Positions 8,421 through 15,971 of a DNA stretch of 64,000 bases are shown here, piece after piece. Both the position numbers and the translations under genes were made by a program. Source of the stretch: Streptomyces sp. TLI_146 (GTDB lineage Bacteria > Actinomycetota > Actinomycetes > Streptomycetales > Streptomycetaceae); NCBI RefSeq assembly GCF_002846415.1, contig NZ_PJMX01000001.1, positions 806,001 to 870,000 on the forward strand. Reading direction: 5' to 3'. Each line of letters opens with the position of its first letter. Positions within the stretch are counted from its first letter, which is position 1. A model generated the notes under the pieces. The model worked only from the letters and a program-made list of their open reading frames with translations. It did no database searches and was not told the DNA's origin.

Positions 8421-9667
8421 GCCGACTCGCCCAGGCCCTCACCCTGCTGACCGCGCTGGCGGTGCTCATCGCACTCGCCGCGCTCTACCTGCGACACGTC
8501 CGCATGCCGCGTCCACCGGTGGGCCGCTTCGTCCGCTCGGACATCGCGGTGATGACCGTCACCCTGGTGTCGATGCCCCCGATCTACCTGCATCTGCCGC
8601 GGGCTCTGACGGCCTGTGCGTTCGGCGCGGTCTTCCTGGGCGCCTGTTCCATGGGCCTCGCCCCGGTCGTGGGCGGCCGGCGCGGCGCGGCCGGGACGCT
8701 GGCCCTCGGTGCGTTCATCCTCTGCGCGCATCTGGCGGGATGGGTGCCCGTGCGGATCGCCGCGGGGGATCTGCTGCTGGCTCTCGCGGTGATCGGGGTC
8801 AGCAACCTGTGGGCGCAGACCGGTATGACCGCCGGGCAGGTCGCGGCGCTGGCCGGTCTCCTGGCACCGTACGACCTGCTGGCCACGGGGCTGACCTCGG
8901 TCACCGCCGACCTCGTGCACCACTTCGCGGGTATGCCGCTCGGACCGATGCTCGCCGTCGACGACGGCACCTCACCCATCGGGGCAGGGCTCGGTGACTG
9001 CCTGTTGCTGGCCCTGTGGCCGCTCGTCGCCGCCAAGGCCTTCGGGCGGGTGGCCGGCTGGTGCGGCGCGGTCATCGGACTGTGCGTGGTGTCCGTGGTG
9101 CTCGCGGGAGCCGTCGCGGGCTGGGTTGACGGCGGTGTACCGCTCCTGACCGGGCTCGGCCCGTGCATCGTCGCGCAGTACGCCTACTGGCGCACACGGC
9201 GAGGACCCGAGCGCCGCACCGTCGACTGGCGCGGCACCGCCGTCGAGCCGTCCGCCGACCCCTTCCACGGGCAGGACGCGGCCGTCGCCCTGGCGATCGC
9301 CGACCAGCACCGCGACGCAGGATGGCTGGCCGTGACCGAGGGCCGTGCGGTCGGCCACGCCCCCTCCCCCGGCGGCGCCCGCCGCGCGGCCCGCGAGGCC
9401 GGGCATACCGCGATTCCGGTGGTCGTCGCAGTGCGGCCACGCGGTACGGCAGCGGAAGCGCAAGCCCTCCCTGCGGTCGATCCTCCCCGAACTGGGGCCG
9501 GGCAGGCTGCACTTCCCCGAACTGGGCCTGGGCGGGCCGCACTTCCCCGACCAGTCGGTGGCGGTGACGACGCGGAACGGATCGCGCGAGTACGACCGCC
9601 TCATGCGGGCTCGGGCGAGATCGCAGCAGCAACCTCAGCAGACGAATGGCCCGGAAATCTCGGTTGA
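8417..9667 (+). CDS. Nine-TM presenilin/SPP-like GxGD intramembrane aspartyl protease candidate
   Basis: ATG at 8417 overlaps the previous stop. I count nine hydrophobic segments in residues 5-260. TM6 contains APYDLLAT (Asp153), TM7 GAGLGDCLLL (Asp194), and TM9 begins VPLLTGLGP (Pro242). YD in TM6, GxGD in TM7 and a PAL-like motif in TM9 is the catalytic layout of presenilin, signal peptide peptidase and archaeal PSH (family A22). These enzymes cleave TM peptides, so the 24-residue peptide of this operon is a candidate substrate (inference). After about residue 335 codon bias collapses in this frame and is restored in the frame one base later, so the true C terminus is uncertain. Confidence 0.6.
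   Translation: MSRLAQALTLLTALAVLIALAALYLRHVRMPRPPVGRFVRSDIAVMTVTLVSMPPIYLHLPRALTACAFGAVFLGACSMGLAPVVGGRRGAAGTLALGAFILCAHLAGWVPVRIAAGDLLLALAVIGVSNLWAQTGMTAGQVAALAGLLAPYDLLATGLTSVTADLVHHFAGMPLGPMLAVDDGTSPIGAGLGDCLLLALWPLVAAKAFGRVAGWCGAVIGLCVVSVVLAGAVAGWVDGGVPLLTGLGPCIVAQYAYWRTRRGPERRTVDWRGTAVEPSADPFHGQDAAVALAIADQHRDAGWLAVTEGRAVGHAPSPGGARRAAREAGHTAIPVVVAVRPRGTAAEAQALPAVDPPRTGAGQAALPRTGPGRAALPRPVGGGDDAERIARVRPPHAGSGEIAAATSADEWPGNLG
9485..9550 (+). repeat. Two 30-bp tandem units
   Basis: Units at 9485-9514 and 9515-9544 both begin CCCCGAACTGGG and end GCACTT, followed by a partial third copy (CCCCGA). In the frame with good codon bias, not the annotated one, they encode a 10-residue repeat of the form PELGxGxxHF. 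Confidence 0.6.
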
Positions 9668-9797
9668 GATCGGCCCAACTATCCGGGACATTGCGTCGTT
9701 AGGTTGGAGGCACGACGAGGACCCGAGCCGACTTCGACCCGGGCCCCGCCCGCACCTTCGCCTGCATCACCGCACAGTCACCGAACAGGAGCCACCC

Positions 9798-10601
9798 ATG
9801 GCCGACACGCCGCAGACCACCCCCGACGCCCATGTCGAGGACCGGACCGGGCAGGACCGCCCGGATCACCCCGCGGCCTTCGACGACGCGGCCATACACC
9901 AGGCCCGCAACTCCGCCGCGCTCTGGGCCGCAACCGGAAAGTCCCGCGGCCACGAGGTGGTCCGCCGACGCGGCTTCCTGGCCGTGCTCGGCGACCAGCG
10001 CGCCGGAACGCGATTCCTGCTCCAGGAATCCGACCTCGACCCGCACGAGCTCGCCGAGTTGACCGAGCTGGCCGCCCGATCGGCCGGACCGGTGGATGCC
10101 GAGGATCCGTTCAGCTCGACCGACCTGAGCCATCTGGGCATGCGGAACTGGCAGATGCCGATCATGGTGCGCCCGCCCAGCCCGGTCCCCGCCCCCTCGA
10201 TGGAGGTGATCCGGGTCCAGGGGACGCAAGAGCTGGAGGCCGCCGAGCGCATCGTGATCGATGGCTTCGAGCTGACCAGATTCACCCCCTACCGCCCCGG
10301 TGAGTTGTTCCCCGCGACGCTGACCGAGCGGCCGGGCGTGGACGTGTTCCTCGCCGTCCTCGACGGCGAGACGGTCGGAGCCGGTGTCACCGTCGTCCAC
10401 GAGGGGTTCGGCAGCCACTACTGGGTCGGCACACCCTCGGCACACCGCTCCCGCGGCGCCGGGCGGGCCGTCATGCTCGGCTCGCTCGCGCCCATCGCGG
10501 ACCTGCCGGTGACACTCACCGCCTCACGGCTCGGCCGTCCACTGTACGAGTCGCTGGGCTACACCGCCGTCACCGCGTCGACCTGGTGGTCCTCACAGTG
10601 A
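9798..10601 (+). CDS. GNAT-family acetyltransferase, 267 aa
   Basis: ATG at 9798 follows AACAGGAGCC. The frame is open far upstream, but codon bias and the ribosome-binding site favour this start. Residues 1-130 are a variable N-terminal region. The C-terminal half (about 140-267) is a GNAT domain: DVFLAVLDGETVGAGVTVV gives beta-4, GTPSAHRSRGAGRAVM is the acetyl-CoA-binding motif A, and RPLYESLGY is motif B. It acetylates an unknown amine, presumably in the cytoplasm. It lies 130 bp after the nine-TM gene on the same strand, so it may or may not belong to that operon; a possible promoter (TTGCGT near 9695) lies between. Confidence 0.8.
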   Translation: MADTPQTTPDAHVEDRTGQDRPDHPAAFDDAAIHQARNSAALWAATGKSRGHEVVRRRGFLAVLGDQRAGTRFLLQESDLDPHELAELTELAARSAGPVDAEDPFSSTDLSHLGMRNWQMPIMVRPPSPVPAPSMEVIRVQGTQELEAAERIVIDGFELTRFTPYRPGELFPATLTERPGVDVFLAVLDGETVGAGVTVVHEGFGSHYWVGTPSAHRSRGAGRAVMLGSLAPIADLPVTLTASRLGRPLYESLGYTAVTASTWWSSQ

Positions 10602-10640
10602 CCGTCGCCGAGGCCTGACTGGGCGGAGCCGTGGTCGTCG

Positions 10641-12035
10641 TCATCGGTCCGTCTCCTCGATGGCCGCGGAGCCGGGGTCCGCGTGGGGGTCGAGCCGGAC
10701 GGTTCGGGTGGGGCCTTCGCCGGACGGGTGCGGTTCGGTCAGGTCGGCGGTTGCGGGGGCCGGGCGGAGAGTCGCGCGGACGTGGCCGCGCACCCAGCGC
10801 GGGCCTCGGTGCAGCCGACCGAAGTAGGCGGCTGCGGCGATGGCCAGGAGCAGTGCCGCACCGAGGGAAGCGGGGCCGACGACCCACCCGACGGCAACAC
10901 TCTGGTCGCCACCGCCACCGCCACCGCCAGTACCGCCGTTGTCCGTTCCCCCGTTGTCGGTACTGCCGTTGTCCGTGCCGCCATTATCGGTGCCGCCATT
11001 GTCCGTACCACCGTTGTCCGTTCCACCATTGTCGGTACCGCCGTTGTCGGTGCCGCCATTGTCAGTACCGCCGTTGTCGGTGCCATCGTTGGCCGTGACC
11101 GTGAACGCGGAATCGTCGTACTGTTCGGGATAAGCCGCGCAGACGGCCCGCACCATGTGTTTGCCCGGCTGCGCGTCGGCCGGGACCGTGATCTCCGTGG
11201 TGAAGCTGTCCGGCTCCTTGACGGCGGCGGAAGCGAACGGCGACTCGCCGCCGTCCCACAGGAAGTCGACGTTCGGGCACCTGAACCCGGTGCCGGTCGC
11301 CTTCAGGGTTGCGTTTGTTTCGCCCTGCTCCGGGTCAAGGGAGAGGACAGGGTTCGCGGGGCTCTCGACGACGAGGTAGGCGTCCGCGTAGACGTCCGGT
11401 TCACCCGTGCATGCGGCCCGGAAGGTGTACGTATCCGGGGGCGTCGGGTCCGGGACGACCTCCTTGTACGAGAAATCGCCGTTCTCCGTCACGGGGATCG
11501 CGGATGCGATGGCGGGCCCGTTGAGCACGTAGAGGTCGACGGTCTTGGCGGAACACTGCGCGAACCCCTTGCCCTGGACGTTGACGGGGGTTCCGACCGA
11601 TCCATGGTCGGGGTCGAGCGTCAGCGTCTGGTGCTCGTCGGTCGTGGTGCCGCCACCGCTGGTCACGGTGAACTCATCATCCGCCTGATAGGCGTTGCCG
11701 GAGTCGCAGGCCGCCTCGATCGTGTGGTGCGGCCCGACCGTGGCGTCCTGTGGGACCTTGATCGTGCCGGAAATCTTAGGGATATGCACCTCCGCGGGTG
11801 TCGCGTGTTGGCCGTCGAAGGTGAGCGTCGCCTGGCCGCAGACATCGAATCCGGTGCCGGTGACCGAGACAAGTGTTCCGGGCGGTCCCTCATGGGTGGA
11901 GAGGGTGAGTTCCTCCACCCTCAGCCGCGTACCGACCGCCGCCAGGGACGTGGAAACGAGGGGTCCCACGCTCATCGCGGCGCTCAGAAGTACCGCAATC
12001 AACGATCGACGCACCAGCCGCACAGTGGAGAACAT
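10641..12035 (-). CDS. Secreted, membrane-anchored IPT/TIG-domain protein with GTDNGG repeat stalk
   Basis: ATG at 12035 is chosen because a hydrophobic signal peptide (RRSLIAVLLSAAMSVG) begins soon after it; a GTG at 12060-12062 would add nine residues (PPPPPSP), and neither start has a clear ribosome-binding site. Three immunoglobulin-like IPT/TIG units follow, marked by VSVTGTGFDVCG, VNVQGKGFAQCS and LKATGTGFRCPN, each with a Cys. Then come about ten GTDNGG repeats, a Gly run, one TM segment (GPASLGAALLLAIAAAAYF) and a basic cytoplasmic tail. The build suggests a wall-spanning stalk holding the IPT domains outside the cell. The ligand is unknown. Confidence 0.75.
   Translation of the reverse strand: MFSTVRLVRRSLIAVLLSAAMSVGPLVSTSLAAVGTRLRVEELTLSTHEGPPGTLVSVTGTGFDVCGQATLTFDGQHATPAEVHIPKISGTIKVPQDATVGPHHTIEAACDSGNAYQADDEFTVTSGGGTTTDEHQTLTLDPDHGSVGTPVNVQGKGFAQCSAKTVDLYVLNGPAIASAIPVTENGDFSYKEVVPDPTPPDTYTFRAACTGEPDVYADAYLVVESPANPVLSLDPEQGETNATLKATGTGFRCPNVDFLWDGGESPFASAAVKEPDSFTTEITVPADAQPGKHMVRAVCAAYPEQYDDSAFTVTANDGTDNGGTDNGGTDNGGTDNGGTDNGGTDNGGTDNGGTDNGSTDNGGTDNGGTGGGGGGGDQSVAVGWVVGPASLGAALLLAIAAAAYFGRLHRGPRWVRGHVRATLRPAPATADLTEPHPSGEGPTRTVRLDPHADPGSAAIEETDR
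10927..11091 (-). repeat. 18-bp minisatellite encoding GTDNGG repeats
   Basis: On the plus strand the unit is of the form CCGTTGTCGGTRCCGCCA, repeated with a period of 18 bp for roughly ten copies with scattered synonymous changes. It codes for the hydrophilic stalk of the TIG protein. Copy number is likely to vary between strains. Confidence 0.85.
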
Positions 12036-12172
12036 GGGGGAAGGTGGGGGTGGGGGGACCACCTCCCATTGTCCTCCCGCGCCGGTCAGGGCACCAGCCA
12101 GCGCGGGTCCGGCACCGCAGTGCCCGTGAAGCCGGATGCCGGTTGCCGGATCCCGGATGGCAACGCGCCGCT

Positions 12173-13120
12173 TTACGCTTCGTCAGGCGGTGTCTCGCTC
12201 GCACCCAACCTCACGTTGCCGTCGCGGTTCTGGATCGTCGCGGCCGCATGGTGGAGTTCGTTGAGCACCATCCGTACGGCTCGCCGTGCGGAACGTTCGG
12301 GCCGGTGCAGCACATCGATGTGGCGTCGGGTGTGCACACCGCTGAGCGGCCGGAAAACCAGCGCGGGATGCGGACGAGTGGTCCAGCGTGGCATCAGAGC
12401 CAGGCCGCCTCCGGCAGCCACCACTTCGGCGACCACGGCGAATTCGTTGATGCGATGGACGATGTTGAGCCGCCGGTTCGCGGCGGTGGCGATGGCGTCG
12501 ATGGTCGCCATCAGGGGAAAGCCGTCGTGGACCGTGATCCAGGGTTGATCGGCGACGTCGTGCGGGGTGAGGCGTCGTTTGGCGGCAAGGGGGTGGTCGG
12601 CAGGCAGGGCGATGTCGAGCGGTTCGCGCAGCAACGTGCCGGCGGCGACCCAGGCCGGCCAGGGTGGAGCGTGGTCGAGACGGTGGGCGAGTACGAGATC
12701 GTAGTCCCGGGTCAGCGGCGGGAAGTGGTCCTGCGCGACGTCCTCGTCGGCGAGCGAGAGCTGCGGGCGCTCCGAGCCGCCGCTGCCGCGCAGCAGCAGC
12801 GGGAAGAACGCGGCGGCCGCGCTGTGGAAAGCCGCCACCGACACCCCCAGGTCCGGCCGGGCGATGAACTCCTCGATGGTGTGCCGTGCCCTGGCCAGCG
12901 CACTCTCCACCTCGATGGCCGCTCCGGCCAGGGCCTCCCCGGCGTCGGTGAGCACCAGCCGCCGTCCGGCACGCTCGGTGAGCGGGACGGGGATCGAGCG
13001 TTGCAGCAGTCGCAGCTGCTGGGAGACCGCCGAGGGAGTCATCATCAGCGCCTCGGCGGTCGCGGTGACGCTTCCCAGTTCGCCGAGCTCCCGCAAGATC
13101 TGCAACTGTCGTTCGTTCAC
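12173..13120 (-). CDS. LysR-family transcriptional regulator, 315 aa
   Basis: The N-terminal winged HTH is clear: LRELGELGSVTATAEALMMTPSAVSQQLRLLQ spans about residues 7-38. The rest is a LysR substrate-binding domain with the usual hydrophobic and Pro/Asp-rich periodicity. Start GTG at 13120 places the HTH at the usual distance from the N terminus; a TTG at 13144 is the alternative, and GAGAGG abuts the GTG. It is divergent from the EamA exporter, with a palindrome between them, so control of that exporter is the natural inference. The inducer is unknown. Confidence 0.85.
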   Translation of the reverse strand: MNERQLQILRELGELGSVTATAEALMMTPSAVSQQLRLLQRSIPVPLTERAGRRLVLTDAGEALAGAAIEVESALARARHTIEEFIARPDLGVSVAAFHSAAAAFFPLLLRGSGGSERPQLSLADEDVAQDHFPPLTRDYDLVLAHRLDHAPPWPAWVAAGTLLREPLDIALPADHPLAAKRRLTPHDVADQPWITVHDGFPLMATIDAIATAANRRLNIVHRINEFAVVAEVVAAGGGLALMPRWTTRPHPALVFRPLSGVHTRRHIDVLHRPERSARRAVRMVLNELHHAAATIQNRDGNVRLGASETPPDEA

Positions 13121-13147
13121 CCTCTCAGTGTAGTGATACTTCAAGAT

Positions 13148-13157
13148 CTCTTAAGAG
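13148..13157. promoter_or_regulatory. CTCTTAAGAG palindrome between LysR and EamA genes
   Basis: A perfect 10-bp palindrome, unusually A+T-rich for the region, in the 65-bp divergent intergenic region. It is a candidate LysR binding core controlling both genes. Confidence 0.45.
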
Positions 13158-13185
13158 TCTCGTCCTTGGCTTCAGAGTGGAAGCG

Positions 13186-14124
13186 ATGCAGCGTAGGGGG
13201 GTGTTCCACGCCCGCCGCACTGACGCAGTGCTTCTGCTCGTCGCCATCGTCTGGGGCTCCAGCTACCTGGCCGCGAAGACAGCCACCCACGCCCTGCCCG
13301 TCCTCGTCGTGCTGTTCGCGCGGTATGCGATCTCCGGGATCGCCTGCCTCGCCCTCGTCGCCCTCCGGCAAGAAGAGCGCTGCACGCGAGATGAGATACG
13401 TATCGGCTCCCTCCTGGGGGTCACCCAGGCCGCGGTCCTGGTTCTCGAGACGTACGGCGTCGCGCACACCAGCGCCGCCAACGCCGGCCTGATCATCAGC
13501 CTCACCATCGTGCTCACCCCGCTGCTGGACCGCACGGCGGGCAACGGCCGACTGCCCCCGCACTTCTTCGCCGCCACAGGCGTGTGCCTGCTGGCCGTGA
13601 CACTGCTCATGGCCGGCAGCGGCTTCCACGCTCCCCGCACCGGCGACCTGCTGATGCTCGCCGCCGCAGGGGTGCGCGCGGTGCATGTCGCGCTCGTGGG
13701 GCGGTTGACGCAGGGCCGCGCTGTCCGGCCCTTGCAGCTCACGGCCGTCCAGACGGTTCTCGGCTCGGTGCTGTTCGCCGTGCCGGCCTCCAGCGGCCTG
13801 CCGAGGCTGAGTGAGGTCGATGCCGCAGTCTGGGGCCAGCTCTTCTATCTGGCCCTGCTCTGCAGCGTGTTCGCCTTCCTCGCCCAGACCTGGGCGGTAC
13901 AGAACACCTCCGCGAGCCGGGCCAGTCTGCTCCTGGGCACCGAACCCGTCTGGGCCGTCGCGGCCGGGATCGGCCTCGGCGGCGAAAAGGTCACCGTCCT
14001 GGCCGCCCTCGGAGCAACGCTCATGGTCACCGGAACGTACTGGGGACAGAGCATCGAACGTACCCACCGCACCGCCCGCAAAGAGGAGTTCCCATGTCCG
14101 GCAACGACACCTACGAGCGTCTGA
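13186..14124 (+). CDS. EamA/DMT-family transporter, 312 aa
   Basis: Two EamA repeats of five TM segments each: VLLLVAIVWGSSYLAAK opens the first and DLLMLAAAGVRAVHVALVG the second. The WGSSY-A-K motif and LLGTEPVWAVAAG near the C terminus are typical of DMT exporters of metabolites or amino acids. ATG 13186 is preferred over GTG 13177; the ribosome-binding site is weak (GTGGAAG). Its 3' end overlaps the YbaK-type gene by 31 bp, so they are co-transcribed. The substrate is unknown; the partner gene hints at an amino acid or analogue (inference). Confidence 0.85.
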   Translation: MQRRGVFHARRTDAVLLLVAIVWGSSYLAAKTATHALPVLVVLFARYAISGIACLALVALRQEERCTRDEIRIGSLLGVTQAAVLVLETYGVAHTSAANAGLIISLTIVLTPLLDRTAGNGRLPPHFFAATGVCLLAVTLLMAGSGFHAPRTGDLLMLAAAGVRAVHVALVGRLTQGRAVRPLQLTAVQTVLGSVLFAVPASSGLPRLSEVDAAVWGQLFYLALLCSVFAFLAQTWAVQNTSASRASLLLGTEPVWAVAAGIGLGGEKVTVLAALGATLMVTGTYWGQSIERTHRTARKEEFPCPATTPTSV

Positions 14125-14591
14125 TCCACCTGCTCGACAGCACGTCAACCCCGTACAAACTCATCGACCACGAACCGGAAGGCACCACCGAAACCGTCAG
14201 CGCACTGCGCGGACACCCGGTGTCGGAAGCAGCGAAATGCCTCGTCCTCATCGTCAAGATCGACCGGCGGGTCACTCGTTACGTGCTCGCGGTCGTCCCC
14301 GGCGACCGGCGTGTGGACCTCAACGCCATCCGCGCACTGTTCGCAGCCCGCTACGTCGGTTTCTGCGACGCGGCGACGGCCGAGCGGCTGGCCCATGCCG
14401 TCCCCGGCACCGTGCTGCCCTTCAGCTTCGACCCCGAACTCGAACTCGTCGCCGACCCGGACGTCATCGCCCAGCCCTGCCTCTACTTCAACGCCGCCCG
14501 CCTCGACCGCTCGCTGGCCATCTCCGGGGCGGACTACACCAGAGTCGCCGAGCCGCGCGTCGAACACATCGCCAGTCCCGTAGGGAACTGA
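14094..14591 (+). CDS. YbaK/ProX-type aminoacyl-tRNA deacylase, 165 aa
   Basis: ATG at 14094 has AAAGAGGAG upstream and lies inside the end of the exporter gene. YbaK-domain signatures: PYKLIDHEPEGTTETVSALRG (about 20-40), the AAKCLVLIVK strand with the conserved Lys (about 44-53), and a Gly/Pro-rich C-terminal part. The family removes mischarged amino acids from tRNA-Pro or related tRNAs in the cytoplasm. Pairing with an exporter under a LysR regulator suggests joint protection against a non-protein amino acid (inference). Length matches the free-standing family. Confidence 0.85.
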   Translation: MSGNDTYERLIHLLDSTSTPYKLIDHEPEGTTETVSALRGHPVSEAAKCLVLIVKIDRRVTRYVLAVVPGDRRVDLNAIRALFAARYVGFCDAATAERLAHAVPGTVLPFSFDPELELVADPDVIAQPCLYFNAARLDRSLAISGADYTRVAEPRVEHIASPVGN

Positions 14592-14650
14592 CACTTCGCG
14601 CTTGACGCCGCGTCAGGCTCCGCCGCCCGCACCCGTTGCGAGCCGCTCCC

Positions 14651-15079
14651 TCAGTCCGCCAGGGCCAGCTCCACCGCCGACGCCACGTCGGCCCTGGTGG
14701 GCGGGCCGGAGGCACGGCGCACGACGCGACCGGCGCGATCGAGGACGAGCACCGTGGGCGTGCGCAGCACCTCGACGCGACGGACCAGGTCAAGCCGCGC
14801 CTCGGCGTCGATCTCCACATGGCGCACGCCGGGCGTCCGGGCGGCCACGTCGGCCAGCAGGCGCCGGGTGCCGGGGCAGCTCGCGCAGAGGGCCGTCGAG
14901 AACTGCACCAGCGTCGCCCGCTCGCCGAGCGCCGCACCCAGCTCGTCGGAGGACAGCTGCAGCGCGTCGCCCCGGCCGCCGTCGCGCAGCCTGCCGTCGC
15001 GGCGGGCGCGGGCCAGCCCGAAGACGGTCGCGGCCGCCAGTACGACGGCGGCCACGATCAGCCCGGTCGGATCGCTCAC
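14651..15079 (-). CDS. Membrane-anchored thioredoxin-like protein with CASC active site, 142 aa
   Basis: An N-terminal TM anchor (LIVAAVVLAAATVFGLA, about 7-23) precedes a thioredoxin fold. The redox motif is CASC in QFSTALCASCPGTRRLL (Cys near 65 and 68), and the cis-Pro loop is VLRTPTVLVLD. The domain probably faces the cell exterior. It starts 7 bp after the DUF4395 gene, and that gene is headed by a leader peptide, so all three form one transcript. It is likely to relay reducing power with the CxxC of its DUF4395 partner (inference). Confidence 0.85.
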   Translation of the reverse strand: MSDPTGLIVAAVVLAAATVFGLARARRDGRLRDGGRGDALQLSSDELGAALGERATLVQFSTALCASCPGTRRLLADVAARTPGVRHVEIDAEARLDLVRRVEVLRTPTVLVLDRAGRVVRRASGPPTRADVASAVELALAD

Positions 15080-15086
15080 GGCTGCC

Positions 15087-15536
15087 TCACCCCTGGCTCA
15101 GCCGGGCCCGGCCGCGGACGCCGAGCAGGTAGAGCTCGCAGCCCAGGCAGTAGCCGAAGGCGGCGTTCAAGAAGGCCGCCGCGAGTGCCGCGGCGCTCGC
15201 GGCGATGCCGAGCCAGGTGGCGCCGGACAGGTAAGCGGCCGCCCCGACAACTGCGAAGCCCAGGCCGACCGCCTGCGCGAACCGCGGCGGCCGCTCGTCT
15301 TCCAGCTCCCGCGGCGGCCCGAGACGGGGACGGACCAGCCGACGGTAGAGCCAGCCGTACGGGGACCAGCGCAATCCCAGAATCGCCCCGAGGGCGAAGA
15401 CGACGGCCTGCGCGACAAGCAGCACGCCGCTGCCGGTGGCCAGGACCAGAAGGAGGACGAGGGTCGTGAGCCCGGCGGCGAAGCGCGGCCCGCGCGGGTC
15501 GATTCGGACGGGCACACCGGGGGTGGGTTCGGGCAT
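15087..15536 (-). CDS. DUF4395 membrane protein, 149 aa
   Basis: A DUF4395 protein by overall pattern: RIDPRGPRFAAGLT at the N terminus, about four TM segments, an amphipathic loop with SPYGWLYRRLVRPRLGPP, and a C-terminal FNAAFGYCLGCELYLL whose CxxC is conserved in the family. DUF4395 genes often neighbour thioredoxin and sulfurtransferase genes. Here it is first of a two-gene operon with the thioredoxin and sits 51 bp after a 24-codon leader peptide, which points to control by sulfur or cysteine supply. The biochemical role is unknown. Confidence 0.8.
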   Translation of the reverse strand: MPEPTPGVPVRIDPRGPRFAAGLTTLVLLLVLATGSGVLLVAQAVVFALGAILGLRWSPYGWLYRRLVRPRLGPPRELEDERPPRFAQAVGLGFAVVGAAAYLSGATWLGIAASAAALAAAFLNAAFGYCLGCELYLLGVRGRARLSQG

Positions 15537-15587
15537 GACGTACTCCGGGACGATACGGACGGATCCAGATGAATCGGGCGCGCAGAG

Positions 15588-15662
15588 TCAGCGACACCCG
15601 GCGGACCACACCCGGCCGAAGTCGATGTGGGCCCTGATGACCAGGAACGTCGCGGAGAACAT
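15588..15662 (-). CDS. Putative Cys-responsive leader peptide, 24 aa
   Basis: ATG at 15662, TGA at 15588-15590. The peptide begins MFSATFLVIRAHID, continues FGRVWSAG and ends with CR. The pattern L-V-x-R-x-H-I/V-D-x-x-R-V-x-S-A-x-C-R matches the short 'putative leader peptides' annotated upstream of sulfur genes in Streptomyces, where ribosome stalling at the terminal Cys is thought to control downstream expression. It lies 51 bp before DUF4395-thioredoxin. The ribosome-binding site is weak. A second peptide of the same pattern occurs at 19747-19842, which supports a real gene. Confidence 0.75.
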   Translation of the reverse strand: MFSATFLVIRAHIDFGRVWSAGCR

Positions 15663-15971
15663 ACCGCCATTGCAGCAGCGACCCCCGCCGCGGTCAATCA
15701 CCGCTCACCTGCTGGGCATACGGGCCACCTCTCGCGGGGAGGTACGTGAATATCCTCCCGTAATGCCCTGTATACCTCTTTGATCCTTCCTGTGATTCAA
15801 CCCACCATGGCGCGGCGGCCTCCCCCCTCCTCGGCAGGGCCCCGCGCGCCGCCCGGAGCAACTCCCGCCCGCCGCCCGCCCACTGACCTCTCGGCAGGAA
15901 ACCGCCTGTCCCCCGGCCACCGGGAGCCCCTCGTGCGGCGCACCGGCGGCCCGGTGAGCACTGGATAAGTT
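15663..15971. other. Intergenic promoter region without a further gene
   Basis: This 309-bp stretch between the leader peptide and the divergent His/Met-rich gene has short spurious frames only. Its one feature of note is the CCTGTATACCT motif at 15767-15777, shared with the other leader region. Confidence 0.6.
15767..15777 (-). promoter_or_regulatory. AGGTATACAGG motif upstream of leader peptide 1
   Basis: Reads AGGTATACAGG on the minus strand, 105 bp before the leader start. The identical 11-mer occurs at 19865-19875, before the second leader. TATACA could be a -10 box, but no matching -35 is obvious, so a shared regulator site is equally possible. Confidence 0.45.

Noticed and set aside
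9345..9797. Upstream extension of the GNAT protein
   Set aside because: The frame is open but probably belongs to the 3' end of the previous gene or to a frameshifted part; GNAT has its own ribosome-binding site at 9798.
10927..11091. CRISPR-like array
   Set aside because: 18-bp units are contiguous, without spacers, and translate to GTDNGG.
12044..13492. Long plus-strand frame opposite the LysR gene
   Set aside because: It is a shadow of the LysR and EamA genes with no ribosome-binding site or domain.
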